This document shows positions 58,016 through 64,000 of a stretch of DNA of 64,000 nucleotides, piece by piece. The notes below the pieces were generated by a model. It was not told where the DNA came from and ran no database searches. It saw only the letters and a program-made list of their open reading frames with translations. The stretch covers positions 181,007,501 to 181,071,500 of the forward strand of contig JAIOJX010000004.1 in NCBI GenBank assembly GCA_022376925.1, given 5' to 3'. This DNA comes from Tragulus kanchil (lineage: Eukaryota > Chordata > Mammalia > Artiodactyla > Tragulidae). The translations under genes and the position numbers were made by a program. Within the stretch, counting starts at the first letter, position 1. Every line of letters begins with the position of its first letter.

Positions 58016-59451
58016 AAGTCTCACCTTTTCCTGGGCAGTCATATCCATGGCCAGAAAAGAGGGGATTTTGCTCTTTTCAAAACTGCTGGGATGTATAATT
58101 TTACAAATGAAAGGTAAGGGTGATGATCTTGAACAGAGGCAATGCAGTTCTCTGAAGATCTGACCTGCCTCATGGAGCAGAACCAGGAATTCAGAACAGG
58201 GTGGGGAAGGGGATTGAGAAGGGCTACCTCCAGGAGAGGGTGAGGCTCTGGGGTTGCCCGCCCACCCCTCTCTTCTCCTGCTACTGCCCAGCCGCGGGGA
58301 GGGGGCGGCTATTGCACGAAGGGCTCCTGCCCCTTTAAGACTCAACTCTTAGTTCAGTGCTCAGGTTAGGATACAATGGCACTTAAAAAAATAATAATTT
58401 TACCTTCTCTACACGTATTAACCACAGAAAAATATTTTTGAATTGTACTAAATGTTAAAGGAGACCAGAAAGGAAATAAACAAAGAAACGCTAGAAGTGT
58501 AAAAACCAGTCTGGTTTCAAAAACGAGTTTCTGATCCTGCGATAAGGCATGCCAGCCCCCAACGTCTGCCTCCACCTCACAGGCTCTTTGCCTGGCTTCC
58601 TGCCCACCAGCCCGGCTTGTCTCCCGTCGTTGCTGGCCAGGCTACCTTCTACCCCTCGCCTGGAACTCCGGATCTCTTTGGCCAAGGCCAAAGACAGGGC
58701 CTCACAAATCCTTGGACGTCCCTGTTCCCTTTTAAATTTTCCAAAACGCCTTGGTCCTGCCCCTTAATTTCAATTTACCACCTTGGCAGTTGATTGGTAG
58801 GTCTAAGATGATTGACATAGCCACCTTCCAATGAATTCACCCTCTCCTGCTCCCGCCCTATAGGGCTGCGTGGGGAGGGTTGAGGCTGTAGGTTGTTGAC
58901 TGCTGGAGGATGCTGAGGGAGAGGTGGTCTGCACCCGCTGCACACCTTCCTTGTTGCATTCCTGCAGGGACTTCTTTTGTTCGTTTCTAATTAGCCTGTC
59001 CCAAGGGGGCGCCTTCTTAGAACTTGTACTCCATTGAGGCAGAGCCAGGGACCAGGAACACGCCGCAGGGAGGCTGAGGGGGTGGGTAGGGCGTTTCACA
59101 GCCTCATTGGCTGTGACACGTGGGCAGCAGGGCATCTTCCTCACCCACCCCAGCAAAGAGCTCCCAGGAGCCTCGTCTTCAGAGGAGGTCCTCATTCGAG
59201 GGCCCACGTGTGGCACAAAGCACCAGGGCCTGGAGATTCAGCCTCCAGGCCCTGCGCTATCACAGGTCTCTTTGTGAGCTTGGAGAACGTGCCCTCCTGT
59301 GGAGGCCTCAGTCTGCCCGTCTGTTCAATGGGGGCACGAGTGCTCCGGCCCCGGTCTATGTCAGGAATGCGCGTGCTGCAGGTGGCGGCATCCACACTCA
59401 GCGTCCGCGGAGTGGTAACCTCCTGTCCTTCCTTCCCTGGTCCAGGTCGCC

Positions 59452-59704
59452 ATGGGGACAGCTGCCCTGGGGCTCCTCTGGGCAGTGCTCCTGCTCCCTC
59501 TCTCGGTGTCTGGACTCCCCACCCAGGAGCCCACCTCTGGGGAAGCCGCGGCCTCTGGCTCCCCGGGGCACTGCCGACGGTGCTGTGACTCTGAAGATGC
59601 CATGGTCCTTGCGGATTCTGCGCATGCGTCCGCAGCCTCCCAGTCCGCCCTCCCGTACGTGATGCCTGAGGTCAGGCCCTACATTAACATCACCATCCTG
59701 AAGG
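59452..59704 (+). CDS. C1QTNF6: C1QTNF6 first coding exon (residues 1-85)
   Basis: C1QTNF6 (CTRP6) is a secreted C1q/TNF-related protein implicated in complement control and metabolism. The exon follows acceptor cttccctggtccag (ending 59445). It encodes a signal peptide (MGTAALGLLWAVLLLPLSVS, cleavage likely near residue 21), a variable stretch, the family motif CRRCCDSED (residues 41-49) and RPYINITILKG with an N-glycosylation sequon at Asn79. The donor is gtgagg after one base of Gly85. Human C1QTNF6 has an alternative longer N-terminus. I chose this ATG because it gives a clean signal peptide and matches the human MGTAALG start. Confidence 0.93.
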
Positions 59705-60512
59705 GTGAGGACTCGCACGCGGCTGGGGCTGGACCGGTCAGGCTGGGGTCAGGGAGGGCAGGGGGAGGGTGTCTTCCCGGCCCGCGGGGCGGCGAGGTGA
59801 GACGAACGGGAGACACCAGGACAGAAAACTGTCCCAGACCCTTTCTTTCATTCACACATTTATTGAGGACCCACCGGGTGCCGGGATCATCCTGAATTCG
59901 GGGACGGAGTGTGTAGAAACCAGGCAGAGATGCCACCACCAGCGCTGCTGTTCTGGGGGGGACGGCTGACAGTGAGCAATCAGCATGTCCCTCAGGCTAA
60001 AGAGACTGATGGTGACCAACGCCTGGAAGGCAGGAGGTGGAGCAGGGTCGGGCATTGAGAGTGCAGGGTGGAGAGGCTGCATATGAAAGGGGGGTGGTCA
60101 GGGTAGGTGTGGGTGTCACTGAGAAGGTGGGGAAGGAGCCACGTGGGGACCTGGGGAGGGGCCTTCCAGGCAGAGTGGACAGCAGGTGCAAAGGCCCCGG
60201 GGCAGGAGTAGACCTGGTGGGTTTAAAAGCGGGGGACAGCGGGAGGAACTGAGGTTAGAAATAAATCATGGCCTTCTCCTCTGTGTGAGGGGGGTCAGGG
60301 GAGGGTTTGAGCAGAGAAGCGGCCTGACCCAGCTTAGGTTTCACATGGATCCCCCTAGTTTCTCCTGGAGAATAGACAGAGGGAGACCAGGGCAGGAGCG
60401 GGGAGAGTGGCGGGGACCCCTCGAGCTATCCAGGTGAGAGCCGACTCCTTGTCCTTTAAAACCAGACCCCAAGGAAGCTACTTCTGCTGTTGCGGGCTGC
60501 GAACAGCTGGTC

Positions 60513-62690
60513 GCTCCTGAGGCCGGGCCCCTGGTCTCCTTAACCTCCGTCTTTGCTCATAACAGCTCTGTAAGGGCTGCCATCTGCCCATTTTGTGGAT
60601 GGGGAAAACTGAGTCTCCGAGAGGGGAGGAGATCTTCTGGCTCGCACAGCCGTCAGGGGCAGAGCGAGGACGTATGGGGAGGAACTCAGAGGGCCAGTCC
60701 ACCTGCGGATCTGAGACCTTCCGGCCGTCAGGTCTGGTGGCCGAGGACACCTCTCTTCCTCTTCCCACTCTCCCCACCGTCTCACACACCCCTGCTTCCC
60801 CAAGGCCAGCAATGCCCTCCGTGTTAATGAGTACCTGGCTGTTGACAGTGCACCCTCCTTCCCATCCCCCCTAAAATCCCGTGTCACCTCTCTTGGGCTG
60901 CCTCTCAAGCTGCCTACCGGGTGGGGAGGGTGTCCACTATGGCGGAAGGCGCCTGGCACCCTCCCTGGTCCCAGCCCATCTCTTCCGCTCCCTCGCTGTG
61001 TGGGCAGGCGGGTCCCGTCCTCCCTGGGCTCGCGGCCTCCTGTGTAAACCGTAACTCGCCTCCCTCCGCACTGGGATGAAGCAAGCGCTCTGCGGACTGC
61101 CTAGTGGAGGACATGGATAAAGTAACTGGTGTGGTTATTTCGCCAGTGGGGCCGGTGAGGAAGCCTTCCAAGCCCTCGCCCCCCTCCTCCCTGCTTCCCT
61201 TCAGGCTTCTCCTTCGAGCGCCCGTGTCCTCTTAGCTGCCCGGTCTTCTCTTCCCGGCAGCATCGCTGTGGTCAGACGGGCACCCGGGAGAACACCAGGC
61301 TGCCCATTTCGTTCAAAGGGACGGGGCTGAGGGCGGCTGCAGGCACAGGGATGGGCCGCAGGGAAATCTATGGGCTCTGGTCCCTCCGGAAGCACAGCTT
61401 CCCAGGTGGCTCAGTGGTAAAGAATCCGCCTGCCAACGCAGGTGCTGCAGGAGATGTGGGTTTGATCTCTGGGTCAGGAAGATCCCCTAAAAGAGGAAAT
61501 GGCAACCCCCTCCAGTATTCTTGCCTGGAGAATCCCATGGACGGAGGAGCCTGGTGGGCTCCAGTCCAGGGGTCAGAAAAGTCAGACTGATGCCTGGACT
61601 GAATGCTCCTGAGGCCGGGCCCCTGGTCTCCTTAACCTCCGTCTTTGCTCATAACAGCTCTGTAAGGGCTGCCATCTGCCCATTTTGTGGATGGGGAAAA
61701 CTGAGTCTCCGAGAGGGGAGGAGATCTTCTGGCTCGCACAGCCGTCAGGGGCAGAGCGAGGACGTATGGGGAGGAACTCAGAGGGCCAGTCCACCTGCGG
61801 ATCTGAGACCTTCCGGCCGTCAGGTCTGGTGGCCGAGGACACCTCTCTTCCTCTTCCCACTCTCCCCACCGTCTCACACACCCCTGCTTCCCCAAGGCCA
61901 GCAATGCCCTCCGTGTTAATGAGTACCTGGCTGTTGACAGTGCACCCTCCTTCCCATCCCCCCTAAAATCCCGTGTCACCTCTCTTGGGCTGCCTCTCAA
62001 GCTGCCTACCGGGTGGGGAGGGTGTCCACTATGGCGGAAGGCGCCTGGCACCCTCCCTGGTCCCAGCCCATCTCTTCCGCTCCCTCGCTGTGTGGGCAGG
62101 CGGGTCCCGTCCTCCCTGGGCTCAGCCTCCTGTGTAAACCGTAACTCGCCTCCCTCCGCACTGGGATGAAGCAAGCGCTCTGCGGACTGCCTAGTGGAGG
62201 ACATGGATAAAGTAACTGGTGTGGTTATTTCGCCAGTGGGGCCGGTGAGGAAGCCTTCCAAGCCCTCGCCCCCCTCCTCCCTGCTTCCCTTCAGGCTTCT
62301 CCTTCGAGCGCCCGTGTCCTCTTAGCTGCCCGGTCTTCTCTTCCCGGCAGCATCGCTGTGGTCAGACGGGCACCCGGGAGAACACCAGGCTGCCCATTTC
62401 GTTCAAAGGGACGGGGCTGAGGGCGGCTGCAGGCACAGGGATGGGCCGCAGGGAAATCTATGGGCTCTGGTCCCTCCGGAAGCACAGCTTCCCAGGTGGC
62501 TCAGTGGTAAAGAATCCGCCTGCCAACGCAGGTGCTGCAGGAGATGTGGGTTTGATCTCTGGGTCAGGAAGATCCCCTAAAAGAGGAAATGGCAACCCCC
62601 TCCAGTATTCTTGCCTGGAGAATCCCATGGACGGAGGAGCCTGGTGGGCTCCAGTCCAGGGGGTCGCAGAAAAGTCAGACTGAGTGACTA
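60513..62690. repeat. C1QTNF6: Tandem duplication 14 in C1QTNF6 intron (offset 1092)
   Basis: Copy 1 is about 60513-61592 and copy 2 about 61605-62685. A GC-rich triplet is altered (ctcgcggcc near 61030 versus ctcagcc near 62122). A BovA2 SINE at the end is cut short in copy 1 but complete in copy 2. Confidence 0.95.
61396..61592 (+). mobile_element. BovA2-type SINE (copy 1, 3' end cut at duplication seam)
   Basis: It reads agcttcccaggtggctcagt, aagaatccgcctgccaacgc, ccctccagtattcttgcctg and gagaatcccatggacggagg. It loses its normal end at the seam near 61592, where the sequence turns into tgcctggactgaatgctcc. Confidence 0.88.
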
Positions 62691-62697
62691 AACAACA
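62486..62697 (+). mobile_element. BovA2-type SINE (copy 2, complete end)
   Basis: The same element as at 61396 but continuing through gtcgcagaaaagtcagactg and agtgactaaacaac, the expected BovA2 3' end. Confidence 0.88.
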
Positions 62698-63473
62698 CCG
62701 GCCTTCAAGAAATAGATGGTTAAAAAAAGTAGGTGGCCAGCTGCTTTTCTTGCATTCAGGGTCAGCCCGGAACCAGGGCTGGGCAGAGGCGCGCCTGTCC
62801 GGGGAGCAGGGCCGATGCCGTCAGGGCCCAGGGCAGGCGGTGCTGGGCTGAGCCGGGTGAACGGCCCTGCCTCGCGTCTGCAGAGTTCGCCTGGTGCTTT
62901 CCCACGGGGCTCACGAACACCCTCTGTGAGGTGGACATGATCCTCTTCAAGACACAGACAACACGTCCCCACACCCTGCCCGTGAATGCCCCAGGTCACA
63001 CAGAGGGGTGGTAACCCCCACCAGGGGCTGCCTGACTCTGAATCTGGAAGCTTCCGTCCAGGTGACTCCCTCTTTAGATCAGAAATGCCACCCTCACATG
63101 CCCCTGGAGTCCCTCTGGGTGCCGTGGACCCCGGGGGCCTGGCCTGGCCTGGCGGAGACCGCAGTCAGACCGTCAGTGCCGAGGAGGGAGCCGGCCGGCG
63201 TGGGGACGGAGTGCAGCGGGGGTCCCGCCTGCCCTGCTCCTCAGCGGCGCCACCCGGCCGGGTCCCTTCCCCTCTCGAGTGGCGGTGAGTGGCAGTGGAC
63301 GTGCGGTCTCCTTTAGACGCTCCCTCGGGGCAGCGATGCCCGGCAGGCCGTAGGTGCTCCGTAAGAGCTGGCTCCCCCGGCCTGCCTCCTGTGGGCCGGG
63401 ACGGAGCCTTCTGCAGACGTTTCACCGCAGGCCTGGGTGCCCACCCTGACGTCTCCCCTTCTTGTCCCCACAG

Positions 63474-64000
63474 GTGACAAAGGGGACCGAGGCCTGCTGG
63501 GCTCACCCGGCAAGCTGGGCAGGGAGGGCCCCCGGGGGGAGCGCGGCCCCCAGGGCCTCAAGGGCGCCAAGGGGCAGGCGGGCAGCCCCGGCGGACCGTG
63601 CCCGACGCGCTTCTCGGCCTTCTCGGTGGGCCGCAAGGCGGCCCTGCACAGCAGCGAGGGCTTCCAGCCGCTGCTGTTTGACACGGTCTTTGTGAACCCG
63701 GACGGGCACTTCGACCTGGCCTCCGGGCGCTTCGTCGCCCCGCTGCGTGGCCTCTACTTCTTCAGCCTCAACGTGCACAGCTGGAACTTCAAGGAGACCT
63801 ACGTGCACGTGGTGCACAACGACAAGGCCGCCGTCATCCTCTACGCGCAGCCCAGCGACCGCAGCATCATGCAGAGCCAGAGCGTCATGCTGGCCCTGGC
63901 GCCCGGCGACCACGTCTGGGCGCGGCTCTTCAGGCGCGAGCGTGAGAACGCCGTCTACAGCGACGACATCGACACCTACATCACCTTCAGCGGCCACCTC
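63474..64000 (+). CDS. C1QTNF6: C1QTNF6 last coding exon, cut by window end (from residue 85)
   Basis: It opens with a collagen-like stretch of 14 Gly-X-Y triplets ([20 protein letters not shown] onward, ending GGP), followed by [20 protein letters not shown] and a C1q globular domain. The domain shows the aromatic and strand motifs [57 protein letters not shown] and YITFSGHL. The C1q head trimerises and the collagen stalk allows higher oligomers. About 6 residues and the stop are expected beyond the window, judging from the human protein. There are no frameshifts. Confidence 0.96.

Larger units (their letters stand above)
43465..59445. other. SSTR3-C1QTNF6 intergenic region, including SSTR3 3'UTR and C1QTNF6 5' side
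   Basis: No supported coding gene is seen. The SSTR3 3'UTR must start at 43465, but no clear AATAAA marks its end. Contents are a polypurine tract (44410-44520), duplications 11-13, SINEs, TG/AG microsatellites (47711-47734 and 48830-48853), an MLT1-like LTR, a CpG-rich decamer repeat, two BovB ends and a possible non-coding C1QTNF6 exon. The stretches 49.5-50.1, 51.0-51.5, 52.0-52.6, 54.0-55.4 and 57.6-59.4 kb are otherwise plain non-coding DNA. Confidence 0.7.
59705..63473 (+). other. C1QTNF6: C1QTNF6 intron between the two coding exons
   Basis: The intron begins gtgagg and ends cttgtccccacag. It contains tandem duplication 14, one BovA2 SINE (seen twice) and reverse MIR sequence near 60.56-60.70 kb. 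No further exon is visible. The true length is about 2.7 kb if duplication 14 is an artefact. Confidence 0.85.

Overview
This window is vertebrate nuclear DNA from a pecoran ruminant (a bovid or cervid relative; the species cannot be fixed from sequence alone). The evidence is spliced genes with GT-AG introns, BovB (RTE) retrotransposon 3' ends, BovA2-type SINEs derived from BovB and tRNA, CHR-type tRNA-Glu SINEs and many ancient MIR elements. Three protein genes are read on the + strand in the order RAC2, SSTR3, C1QTNF6. This is the conserved gene order of human 22q12-q13 seen from the opposite strand.

Region by region: 1-1590 is RAC2 intron 1, and exon 1 (start codon and first half of the P-loop) lies upstream of the window. 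RAC2 coding exons 2-6 lie between 1591 and 17183, with a probable separate 3'UTR exon from 17733. From about 18.2 to 41.0 kb is intergenic or 5'-regulatory DNA rich in SINEs, an AT-rich ancient repeat block (25.4-28.9 kb), a BovB copy with a SINE nested in it (32.4-33.6 kb), and a GC-rich block followed by a polypyrimidine tract (34.1-34.9 kb). SSTR3 has a one-exon coding region, complete at 42193-43464. From 43.5 to 59.4 kb is intergenic DNA with an LTR-like fragment, a CpG-rich decamer minisatellite and a possible non-coding C1QTNF6 first exon. C1QTNF6 begins at 59452 and runs off the window inside its C1q domain.

The dominant anomaly is architectural. At fourteen places a segment of about 1.07-1.19 kb is immediately followed by a near-identical direct copy of itself. 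The breakpoints ignore genes, exons and repeats, the copies differ mostly by 1-6 base indels, and the seams carry short garbled sequence. Two pairs of these duplications overlap, producing short triplicated segments. About 14.6 kb of the 64 kb is redundant, so the real locus is probably about 49 kb. The simplest reading is that overlapping contigs were concatenated without merging the overlaps. Consequences include a doubled pair of RAC2 exons (4 and 5), a doubled RAC2 3'UTR exon, and a truncated SSTR3 coding copy fused to the 5' flank of a second, complete copy.

The three genes do not form a functional pathway. RAC2 is a haematopoietic Rho-family GTPase, SSTR3 a ciliary Gi-coupled somatostatin receptor and C1QTNF6 a secreted collagen/C1q-domain protein. 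I found no credible novel molecular system. The most useful result is the duplication ladder and its effect on the gene models.
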